Origin: Thermaerobacter sp. PB12/4term
GTDB lineage: Bacteria > Bacillota > Sulfobacillia > Thermaerobacterales > Thermaerobacteraceae
DNA: 64,000 nt
NCBI RefSeq assembly: GCF_003403315.2
Contig: NZ_CP048407.1
Coordinates: forward strand, 2,666,001-2,730,000
Direction: 5' to 3'
Shown here: piece after piece, positions 56,223 to 64,000 of the stretch
Numbering within the stretch: the stretch's first letter is position 1
How the letters are laid out: each line of letters starts with the position of its first letter
The notes under the pieces: model-generated
The model's database searches: none
What the model saw: the letters and a program-made list of their open reading frames with translations, nothing else
Told to the model about the DNA's origin: nothing
Position numbers and translations under genes: made by a program

Positions 56223-56549
56223 TCAGCGGTCGATGACCTCGCCGCATTTCTTGCAGGCCCGGACCCGGCGGCCGTCGTCCAGCTGCTTCTTGGCCACGCG
56301 GGTGGGCTGGCCGCACCGGGGGCAGACCAGCATCACGTTGGAGCGGTGAATGGGCGCCTCGCGCTCGATGATGCCGCTCTGCACCACCCCGGGCCGCGGC
56401 CGCTGGTGGCGCTTGACGATGTTGACGCCCTCCACCACCACCCGCTCCTCGGCGGGCAGGGCCCGCAGCACCTTGCCCTTCTTGCCGGCGTCCTTGCCGG
56501 CGATGACCAGGACCGTATCGCCCTTGCGAATGGTCATCTTGCGCGCCAT
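56223..56549 (-). CDS. rplX: 50S ribosomal protein L24 with a zinc ribbon
   Basis: 108 residues. KOW motif [16 protein letters not shown], and [14 protein letters not shown]. The C-terminal extension contains two Cys pairs, CPRCG and CKKCG, which should bind zinc. Bacillus L24 lacks these cysteines, while Thermus-type L24 has them. Confidence 0.95.
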   Translation of the reverse strand: MARKMTIRKGDTVLVIAGKDAGKKGKVLRALPAEERVVVEGVNIVKRHQRPRPGVVQSGIIEREAPIHRSNVMLVCPRCGQPTRVAKKQLDDGRRVRACKKCGEVIDR

Positions 56550-56597
56550 GGGGGACCCCCTTTCCGCGCGGCTCCCCTCCCGGGCACGCCCGCCGGA

Positions 56598-56966
56598 TCA
56601 CAACACCTCGGGCGCCAGGGAGATGATGCGCATGAACTGCTTATCCCGCAGCTCCCGGGCCACGGGGCCGAAGATGCGGGTTCCCCGCGGCTCGTGGGCG
56701 TCCCGCAGGATCACCGCCGCATTGTCGTCAAAGCGGATGTGGGTGCCGTCCTCCCGGCGCAGGCCGTGGCGGGTGCGCACCACCACCGCCCGCACCACGT
56801 CACCCTTCTTGACCACGCCCCCGGGCGTCGCGGCCTTGACCGATGCCACCACCACGTCGCCGATGTTGCCGTACCGCCGCGCGGAACCGCCCAGGACGCG
56901 AATCACCATCAGCTCTTTGGCGCCGGTGTTGTCGGCGACGACCAGGCGCGACTGCGGCTGGATCAT
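56598..56966 (-). CDS. rplN: 50S ribosomal protein L14
   Basis: 122 residues, exact family length. Starts [19 protein letters not shown]; contains [19 protein letters not shown]-like text and [13 protein letters not shown]. Confidence 0.97.
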   Translation of the reverse strand: MIQPQSRLVVADNTGAKELMVIRVLGGSARRYGNIGDVVVASVKAATPGGVVKKGDVVRAVVVRTRHGLRREDGTHIRFDDNAAVILRDAHEPRGTRIFGPVARELRDKQFMRIISLAPEVL

Positions 56967-56999
56967 CCGTCACCCCTCCTTGCCGGCGCGGCCAGCGGC

Positions 57000-57311
57000 T
57001 CAGGCTGGAGGCTGCTCTTCTTCCGGCAGGTCCTCCGCGGCCAGGGCCGCCAGCTGCGGCCGATCCAGGATCTCCACCACCCGCCACCGCTTGTGGCGGC
57101 TCAGGGGGCGGGTCTCCATGATCCGCACCTTGTCGCCCACCCGGCATTCGTTGTTCTCGTCGTGGGCCATGAACTTCTTGGTGCGGCGAATGCGCTTCCC
57201 GTAGAGCGGGTGGGGCACCAGCGACTCTACCGCCACCACCACGGTCTTGTCCATCTTGTCGCTGACCACCACGCCGACCCGCGTCTTGCGCTTGCCCCGT
57301 TCCTGGGCCAT
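57000..57311 (-). CDS. rpsQ: 30S ribosomal protein S17
   Basis: 103 residues. [21 protein letters not shown] and [19 protein letters not shown] are diagnostic. The C-terminus carries ~15 extra acidic residues compared with Bacillus. Confidence 0.96.
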   Translation of the reverse strand: MAQERGKRKTRVGVVVSDKMDKTVVVAVESLVPHPLYGKRIRRTKKFMAHDENNECRVGDKVRIMETRPLSRHKRWRVVEILDRPQLAALAAEDLPEEEQPPA

Positions 57312-57319
57312 CGACCGGA

Positions 57320-57541
57320 TTACCTCCCTTCGCTACCGGTGCCCCGCAGGGCAGCCAGCTCCCGCTGCCGCTGGATGGTCTGAACCCGGGCGATGTCCCG
57401 CCGCACCTGGCGCAGGCGCATGGGGTTGTCGAGCTGGCCGGTGGCGGCCTGGAACCGCAGGTTGAACAGCTCTTCCTTGAGGTCGCGGAGCTTCTTGTTC
57501 AGCTCCTCGTCGGACAGTTCCCGCAGCTCCTTAGCCTTCAT
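57320..57541 (-). CDS. rpmC: 50S ribosomal protein L29
   Basis: 73 residues. [18 protein letters not shown] and [16 protein letters not shown] are typical of this helical protein at the exit tunnel. The ATG at 57541 gives the canonical start and overlaps the rplP end by 11 bases. Confidence 0.96.
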   Translation of the reverse strand: MKAKELRELSDEELNKKLRDLKEELFNLRFQAATGQLDNPMRLRQVRRDIARVQTIQRQRELAALRGTGSEGR

Positions 57542-57962
57542 GGGCCTCACCACCCACCGCGCGGGCGACGAACTTGGTCTTGATGGGCAGCTTGTGGGAC
57601 GCCAGCCGCATGGCCTCCCGGGCCGTCTCTTCCGGCACGCCGGCGATCTCGAACAGGACGCGGCCGGGCTTCACCACCGCCACCCAGTACTCCGGGCTGC
57701 CCTTGCCGCTACCCATGCGGGTTTCGGCGGGCTTCTTGGTCACGGGCTTGTCGGGAAAGATCTTGATCCACACCTTGCCACCGCGGCGGATGTAACGGGT
57801 CATGGCCACGCGGGCCGCCTCGATCTGCCGGTCGGTGATCCAGCCCCGCTCCAGGGCCTGCAAACCGTACTCGCCGAAGGTCACGGTGTTGCCCCGCTGG
57901 GCCACACCCCGCATCCGGCCGCGGTGCTGCTTGCGCCACTTGACGCGCTTGGGCATCAACAT
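57531..57962 (-). CDS. rplP: 50S ribosomal protein L16
   Basis: 143 residues. [19 protein letters not shown] start, [21 protein letters not shown] and [18 protein letters not shown] are diagnostic. Confidence 0.97.
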   Translation of the reverse strand: MLMPKRVKWRKQHRGRMRGVAQRGNTVTFGEYGLQALERGWITDRQIEAARVAMTRYIRRGGKVWIKIFPDKPVTKKPAETRMGSGKGSPEYWVAVVKPGRVLFEIAGVPEETAREAMRLASHKLPIKTKFVARAVGGEAHEG

Positions 57963-57965
57963 GGC

Positions 57966-58646
57966 TTATCGGCCTCCCTGGGCGCCCTGCTCGGCGGCCT
58001 CTGCCGGCCGCTTGGCCTCGGGCAGGACCTCCCCGCGGTTGATCCATACCTTCACGCCGATCTGTCCGTAGGTGGTGAACGCCTCGGCCTGGCCGTAGTC
58101 GATGTCGGCCCGCAGGGTGTGCAGGGGCACCGACCCCTCCGCCGTCCACTCGCTGCGGGAGATCTCGGCGCCGCCCAGGCGGCCGGATACCCGGATCTTG
58201 CAGCCCTTGGCGCCCGCCCGCATGGTCCGCTGCAACGCCTGCTTCATGGCCCGCCGCCAGGCCACGCGCCGCTGGATCTGGGCGGCGATGCTCTCGGCCA
58301 CCAGCTGGGCGTCCAGCTCGGGCTCCTTGACCTCGACCACGTTGATGGCCACCTGGCGGCCGGTCATCCGCTCCAGTTCCTGCCGGAGGCTCTCGACGCC
58401 GGTGCCGCCCTTGCCGATGACCATACCCGGCTTGCCGGCGTGGATGGTCAGGCGGATGCGGTTGGCAGCGCGCTCGATCTCCACCCGGGAGATGCCGGCG
58501 TCATACAGGCGCTTCTTGATGTACCGGCGGATGCGCTGGTCCTCCAGGAGCAGGTCGACGAACTCCTGCCGCCGGGCATACCAGCGGGAATCCCAGTCGC
58601 GAATGATACCCAGGCGAAACCCCTTCGGGTGCGTCTTCTGGCCCAC
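57966..58646 (-). CDS. rpsC: 30S ribosomal protein S3
   Basis: 226 residues with the KH domain ([17 protein letters not shown]) and the C-terminal domain around [14 protein letters not shown]. Begins [14 protein letters not shown] from a GTG at 58646, directly adjoining rplV. Confidence 0.97.
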   Translation of the reverse strand: MGQKTHPKGFRLGIIRDWDSRWYARRQEFVDLLLEDQRIRRYIKKRLYDAGISRVEIERAANRIRLTIHAGKPGMVIGKGGTGVESLRQELERMTGRQVAINVVEVKEPELDAQLVAESIAAQIQRRVAWRRAMKQALQRTMRAGAKGCKIRVSGRLGGAEISRSEWTAEGSVPLHTLRADIDYGQAEAFTTYGQIGVKVWINRGEVLPEAKRPAEAAEQGAQGGR

Positions 58647-58647
58647 C

Positions 58648-58989
58648 TTAACCCTCCTTTCTCTCCGCCACGATCACCGTCACGTGGCTGGTGGGCTTCA
58701 GGATGGGGAAAGCCCGCCCCCGCGCCCGCGGCCGCCAGCGCTTGAGCCGCGGCCCCTCGTCCACGTACGCCTTGACAATGTAAAGCCGGTCCTCGTCCAG
58801 GTCGTGGTTGTTGGTGGCGTTGGCCACTGCCGAGCGAACCACCTTTTCCACGATCCGCGCCGCCCGCTTGGGCGTGAAGCGCAGCAGGGTCAGAGCCTCG
58901 CCCACGGGCTTGCCGCGGACGAGGTCCACCACCTGGCGCGCCTTGCGCGGCGACAGCCGGACGAATCGAGCCACCGCCCGGGCCTCCAT
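58648..58989 (-). CDS. rplV: 50S ribosomal protein L22
   Basis: 113 residues. [36 protein letters not shown] and the beta-hairpin [19 protein letters not shown], which lines the exit tunnel. The ATG at 58989 follows AAGGAGGG. Confidence 0.97.
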   Translation of the reverse strand: MEARAVARFVRLSPRKARQVVDLVRGKPVGEALTLLRFTPKRAARIVEKVVRSAVANATNNHDLDEDRLYIVKAYVDEGPRLKRWRPRARGRAFPILKPTSHVTVIVAERKEG

Positions 58990-59015
58990 GGTGTTCCCTC
59001 CTTGGCGGCCCGCCC

Positions 59016-59300
59016 TCACCGCACCCGGGCCTGCCGCTCCGTCTTGTCGGCGTGGCCGCGGAAGGTGCGGGTGGGCGCGAACTCACCCAGCTTGTGACCG
59101 ATCATGTCTTCGGTGATGTAGACAGGGACGTGCTTCCGCCCGTCATGCACGGCGATGGTGTGCCCCACCATCTCCGGCACGATGGTGCTGTCCCGCGACC
59201 AGGTCCGGATGACCCGGCGCTGGTTCTTCTCGTTCAGGGCCTGGACCTTCTTCAGCAGCTTCGGGTCGACGTACGGCCCCTTCTTCAGCGATCGCCCCAT
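59016..59300 (-). CDS. rpsS: 30S ribosomal protein S19
   Basis: 94 residues. [39 protein letters not shown] and [16 protein letters not shown] are diagnostic. ATG at 59300 with AAAGGAGGT. Confidence 0.97.
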   Translation of the reverse strand: MGRSLKKGPYVDPKLLKKVQALNEKNQRRVIRTWSRDSTIVPEMVGHTIAVHDGRKHVPVYITEDMIGHKLGEFAPTRTFRGHADKTERQARVR

Positions 59301-59430
59301 CCAGCCTGCACCTCCTTTACCCGGGCTGACGGCTTCCACCCCGGGCGGCGGGCCCGCCCCCGTTGCGGGGCGACCCGCCCTGCCGCCGGCCGCCGGGCCG
59401 CGGCCGGGCACCCGCACCTGACGAACCGGC

Positions 59431-60255
59431 CTACTTGCGGCGCCGGACGATCAGGCGATCCGAGGGCTTCTTCTTGCGCGTCTTCTTGCCCAGGGCCGGC
59501 TTGCCCCACGGCGTCACCGGATGGCGGCCGATGGGCGCCTTGCCTTCGCCACCGCCGTGGGGGTGGTCCACCGGGTTCATCACCGAACCGCGGACCGCGG
59601 GCCGGCGGCCCAGCCAACGGCTCCGGCCCGCCTTGCCGATGGTCACGTTCTCGTGGTCCAGGTTGCCAACCTGGCCGATGGTCGCCTTGCACTCCAGCCG
59701 GACCAACCGCACCTCGCCCGAGGGCAGGCGCAGGTGGGCATAGTCGCCCTCCTTGGCCGCCAGCTGGACCTCCGCACCGGCGGCCCGGGCCAGCTGCCCG
59801 CCCTTGCCCGGCTTGAGCTCCACGTTGTGGATCGTGGTGCCCACGGGGATGTTGCGCAGGGGCAGGGCGTTGCCCGGCCGGATGTCGGCGTCGGGACCGG
59901 ACATCACGGTGTCGCCCACCTTGAGGCCGACGGGCGCCAGGATGTAGCGCTTCTCGCCGTCGGCGTAATGCAGCAGGGCGATGAAGGCCGTCCGGTTGGG
60001 ATCGTACTCGATGGACGCCACCCTGGCCGGCACGCCGTCCTTGTCCCGCTTGAAGTCGATGATGCGGTACAGCCGCTTGTGCCCGCCGCCCCGGTGGCGC
60101 ACGGTGATGCGCCCCTGGGCGTTGCGGCCCGCCTTCTTCTTCAGCGGCGCCACCAGCGACTTCTCCGGTTCGTCCCGGGTGACGATCTGCTTGTAGTCCA
60201 GCACCGTCATCTGGCGCCGGCCAGGGGACGTGGGCTTGTACTTGCGAACCGCCAT
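59431..60255 (-). CDS. rplB: 50S ribosomal protein L2
   Basis: 274 residues. The peptidyl-transferase-proximal [14 protein letters not shown] with its conserved His, [12 protein letters not shown] and [13 protein letters not shown] are typical. 130 bases of non-coding sequence separate it from rpsS. Confidence 0.97.
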   Translation of the reverse strand: MAVRKYKPTSPGRRQMTVLDYKQIVTRDEPEKSLVAPLKKKAGRNAQGRITVRHRGGGHKRLYRIIDFKRDKDGVPARVASIEYDPNRTAFIALLHYADGEKRYILAPVGLKVGDTVMSGPDADIRPGNALPLRNIPVGTTIHNVELKPGKGGQLARAAGAEVQLAAKEGDYAHLRLPSGEVRLVRLECKATIGQVGNLDHENVTIGKAGRSRWLGRRPAVRGSVMNPVDHPHGGGEGKAPIGRHPVTPWGKPALGKKTRKKKPSDRLIVRRRK

Positions 60256-60324
60256 GGTCAGAGCCCCCTTCGGGCGCCCGGCAGCGCCCGGCGCCCTCCA
60301 CGCCTCACGGGTTCACCACCCGCG

Positions 60325-60621
60325 TCAGGACACGTCCTCGAAGAACTCCTTGATGCGGTGCCCTTCCGCCAGGGTGACGATGGCCTTCTTGGCGTCGGGC
60401 TGGTAGCCGGCGAACCGGCCGACCCGGCGCAGCTTGCCCCGCACCCGCACGGTGTTCACCTTGGCCACCCGCACCTTGAAGATCTGTTCCACGGCCCGCT
60501 TGATCTGGGTCTTGTTGGCCTTCGGGTGCACGAGAAAGGTGTACTTGTTGTCGGCCAGCTGCTGCATGCTCTTCTCCGTGATCACCGGGCGCAGGATGAC
60601 ATCATGGGGATCGGTGATCAT
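60325..60621 (-). CDS. rplW: 50S ribosomal protein L23
   Basis: 98 residues. [37 protein letters not shown]-like text and the [13 protein letters not shown] end are diagnostic. Docking site for trigger factor and SRP. The start overlaps the rplD stop by 4 bases. Confidence 0.97.
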   Translation of the reverse strand: MITDPHDVILRPVITEKSMQQLADNKYTFLVHPKANKTQIKRAVEQIFKVRVAKVNTVRVRGKLRRVGRFAGYQPDAKKAIVTLAEGHRIKEFFEDVS

Positions 60622-61256
60622 GCCCCCAGCACCTCCTCCGCCCGCTCCACGGCTTCCCGGGCCAGGACCACGTGGCCGTGGCGCAGCACCTGATAGACGT
60701 TGAGCCGGTCCACCGTCTCGGTGTCGGCCCCCGGCAGGTTGCGCACCGACAGGTACAGCGTCTTGTTCGGTTCCGCCAGGACGAACAGGGGCCGCTTGCC
60801 CTCCAGGTCGAGGCGCCGGATCAGGGCCGCCATCTCGCGGGTTCGAGGCCGCTCCAGCCCCAGGCCATCGAGCCCCTCCAGCACGATCAGCTCGCCGTCG
60901 GCCACCTTGGCCGACAGGGCGGACCGCAACGCGGCCCGGCGCGCCTTCTTGGGCAGGTCCTGGGTGTAGTCCCGCGGCTGGGGGCCGAAGACGATGCCGC
61001 CCTTGCGCCAGTGGGGCGCCCGGATGCTGCCCTGCCGGGCACGGCCCGTGCCCTTCTGCCGCCAGGGCTTGCGGCCGCCTCCCGAGACCATGCCCCGGGT
61101 CTTGGTGGCCGCCGTTCCCCGGCGCTGGTTCGCCAGGTAGCGGACCACAGCCTGGTGCATCAGGGCCTCCCGCACCGGGGCGCCGAAGACCGCGTCGCTC
61201 AGCTCGATCTCCCCGACCCGCTCGCCCTGGGTGTTGTAAACCGCCACCCTCGGCAT
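60618..61256 (-). CDS. rplD: 50S ribosomal protein L4
   Basis: 212 residues. The tunnel loop [34 protein letters not shown]-type region (here around 45-75) and [22 protein letters not shown] are diagnostic. ATG at 61256. Confidence 0.97.
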   Translation of the reverse strand: MPRVAVYNTQGERVGEIELSDAVFGAPVREALMHQAVVRYLANQRRGTAATKTRGMVSGGGRKPWRQKGTGRARQGSIRAPHWRKGGIVFGPQPRDYTQDLPKKARRAALRSALSAKVADGELIVLEGLDGLGLERPRTREMAALIRRLDLEGKRPLFVLAEPNKTLYLSVRNLPGADTETVDRLNVYQVLRHGHVVLAREAVERAEEVLGA

Positions 61257-61288
61257 GGGGTTGTCCTCCTTTCGCCGCCCGCCGGGCC

Positions 61289-61942
61289 TCACGCCGGCCG
61301 CGTCTTGCGCGGGACGTTGGTCTTGCGGATGGCGACCACGCTACCCCGCGGCCCGGGTACGGCGCCCTTCACCAGCAGCAGGTTGCGTTCGGGATCCACC
61401 CGCACCACCTGCAGGCCCCGCACCGTGACCCGCCGGTTGCCGGTCCGGCCCGCCATCCGGCGCCCCTTGAACACCCGGCCGGGGAAGGTCGACGGCGCCA
61501 GGGAGCCGGGGCCGCGGTGGTACTTGGAGCCGTGGCTCATGGGTCCCCGGCCGAACCCGTGCCGGGCCACCGGGCCCAGGAAGCCCTTGCCCTTGGAGGT
61601 CCCGGTGACGTCCACGTACTCCCCGGCCTTGAACAGCTCCACCGTGAGCTGCTGGCCGACTTCGGGCATGGGCTCCCCCTCGCCCTCCAGCCGGAACTCC
61701 CGCAGCACGCGCACGGGATTCACCCCGGCCCGGGCGAAGTGGCCCGCCATCGGCTTGTTCACCTTGCGGGGCTTGATCTCGCCAAAGCCCAGCTGGACTG
61801 CCCGGTAACCGTCCCGCTCCGGAGTGCGGGTCTGCACCACCACGCAGGGCCCCGCCTGGATCACGGTGACCGGCACCGCCCGGCCCTCGTCGTCGTAGAT
61901 CTGCGTCATGCCCAGCTTGCGACCCAACAGGCCGACGCCCAT
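61289..61942 (-). CDS. rplC: 50S ribosomal protein L3
   Basis: 217 residues. [14 protein letters not shown] start, [20 protein letters not shown] and [21 protein letters not shown] are typical. ATG at 61942 with GGAGGTG upstream. Confidence 0.97.
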   Translation of the reverse strand: MGVGLLGRKLGMTQIYDDEGRAVPVTVIQAGPCVVVQTRTPERDGYRAVQLGFGEIKPRKVNKPMAGHFARAGVNPVRVLREFRLEGEGEPMPEVGQQLTVELFKAGEYVDVTGTSKGKGFLGPVARHGFGRGPMSHGSKYHRGPGSLAPSTFPGRVFKGRRMAGRTGNRRVTVRGLQVVRVDPERNLLLVKGAVPGPRGSVVAIRKTNVPRKTRPA

Positions 61943-62006
61943 GGGTTGCACCTCCGTTTGCCGTCCTGCCCCTTGCCCAAACGCCTGGCCAAGCCAAGGA
62001 CTCGGC

Positions 62007-62315
62007 TCAGAGCTTGATCTCGATGTCGACCCCGGCAGGCAGGTCGACCCGCCGCAGCGCATCGATGGTCTTGGGCGTCGGGTCGATGATGTCGATCAGG
62101 CGCTTGTGGGTGCGCATCTCGAACTGCTCGCGGTGGTCCTTCTCGCCGTTGGGTGCCGTCAGGACCGTGAACACGCTGCGTTCCGTGGGCAGCGGTACGG
62201 GCCCGGAGATCTTGGCCCCCGTGCGCCGCGCGGTCTCCACGATCTTGTCGGCCGACTGGTCGAGCACGCCGTGGTCGAACGCCCGCAGCTTGATCCGGAT
62301 CTTTTGCCGGGCCAT
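62007..62315 (-). CDS. rpsJ: 30S ribosomal protein S10
   Basis: 102 residues. [35 protein letters not shown] and [20 protein letters not shown] are diagnostic. ATG at 62315. First gene of the S10 operon proper, 36 bases after tuf. Confidence 0.97.
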   Translation of the reverse strand: MARQKIRIKLRAFDHGVLDQSADKIVETARRTGAKISGPVPLPTERSVFTVLTAPNGEKDHREQFEMRTHKRLIDIIDPTPKTIDALRRVDLPAGVDIEIKL

Positions 62316-62351
62316 CGGTGGTCCCCCCTTGCGCTCTCGTCCCAACCGGAC

Positions 62352-63539
<1,188 letters not shown>

Positions 63540-63676
63540 GGGGTGATCGCCTCCTTGCATCCTGTTCTGCTGCCGCTCGGCCGGTTCTGGCGCCCTTCGG
63601 CCGCCGGGCTACCGGGGTCAAGTTCGCCCAGCCGCCGCCGGTTGCGCCCGCCACCGCCGCCGGTCCGCGCCGGCCG

Positions 63677-64000
63677 CTAGCGGGCCGCCCGGGCCCGGTC
63701 GCCCCGAGCCTCGATGATCTGGTCGGCAATGTTGCGCGGCACCTGCTCGTAATGGCTGAACTGCATGGTGTAGGTGCCGCGCCCCTGGGTCTTGGACCGC
63801 AGGTCCGTGGCGTAGCCGAACATCTCCGCCAGCGGCACCAGGGCCCGGATCACCTGGAGCCCGCCGGCGTCGGGCTCCATGCCCTCGACCCGGCCGCGGC
63901 GGGCGTTGATGTCGCCGATGACGTCGCCCATGTACTGCTCGGGCACCACCACTTCGACCTTCATGATGGGCTCCAGCAGCACCGGGCCCGCCTGCTGGGC
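63677..64000 (-). CDS. fusA: Elongation factor G, C-terminal part only
   Basis: The last ~107 residues of EF-G; the rest lies beyond the window edge. [30 protein letters not shown]-like text marks the start of domain V, and [21 protein letters not shown] is the conserved core. Ends before tuf with a 137-base gap, the normal str-operon order. Confidence 0.95.
   Translation of the reverse strand, partial: AQQAGPVLLEPIMKVEVVVPEQYMGDVIGDINARRGRVEGMEPDAGGLQVIRALVPLAEMFGYATDLRSKTQGRGTYTMQFSHYEQVPRNIADQIIEARGDRARAAR

Overview
The window is one continuous stretch of a very GC-rich, low-repeat bacterial chromosome. Three things point to a high-GC Firmicute (Clostridia-like), most probably Thermaerobacter or a close relative: the Firmicute-type S10-spc-alpha ribosomal layout that runs adk-map-KOW protein-infA-rpmJ-rpsM-rpsK-rpoA-rplQ-ecfA1-ecfA2-ecfT-truA-rplM-rpsI, the zinc-type S14, and the strong Shine-Dalgarno sites with many GTG and TTG starts. 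The genus is inferred from overall character, not from a database match.

Layout. 1-5.35 kb: nine tRNAs lie in the window as a whole, eight of them here (Gly-GCC cut by the window edge, Leu-UAG, then Pro-UGG, Gly-UCC, Arg-UCU, His-GUG, Gln-UUG, Lys-UUU), around a spermidine synthase, an ankyrin-repeat protein and an amino-acid permease. 5.36-13.3 kb: nucleotide-pool and RNA quality control, all on the minus strand: rdgB, a GlmL/MutL-type ATPase, a DUF2179 membrane protein, DNA polymerase IV, tmRNA, smpB and RNase R. 13.4-25 kb: a membrane pyrophosphatase, secG and a glycolytic run (gap-pgk-tpiA-gpmI-eno), headed by hemL and a P-loop/Asp23-like fusion. 25.2-31.4 kb: lgt, an Xre regulator, a delta-1-pyrroline-5-carboxylate dehydrogenase, a Fur-family regulator, an HtrA-like protein that has lost its catalytic triad, and tRNA-Arg(CCG).

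31.9-38.5 kb is the least familiar part. A pair of divergent ArsA/Get3-type ATPases is linked to CstA, two small homologous proteins of unknown family, a thioredoxin-like small protein and two proteins I cannot name. I treat this as a candidate undescribed membrane-associated ATPase system. 39.1-41.6 kb holds an unknown protein and a stand-alone biotin carboxylase.

41.7-64 kb: the ribosomal and translation supercluster, read right to left: fusA (partial), tuf, S10 operon, spc operon (rpmD is missing from its usual slot), secY, adk, map, the alpha operon, the ECF transporter energising module, truA, rplM, rpsI. Many gene pairs overlap by 4 bases, which suggests translational coupling.

Regulation. 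Good sigma-A-type promoters were found in front of tRNAs, fur, rplM and the KOW/infA operon. Two tRNA promoters share the same -35/-10 words and 17-base spacer. Terminator-like hairpins are very GC-rich and mostly lack a T-tract.
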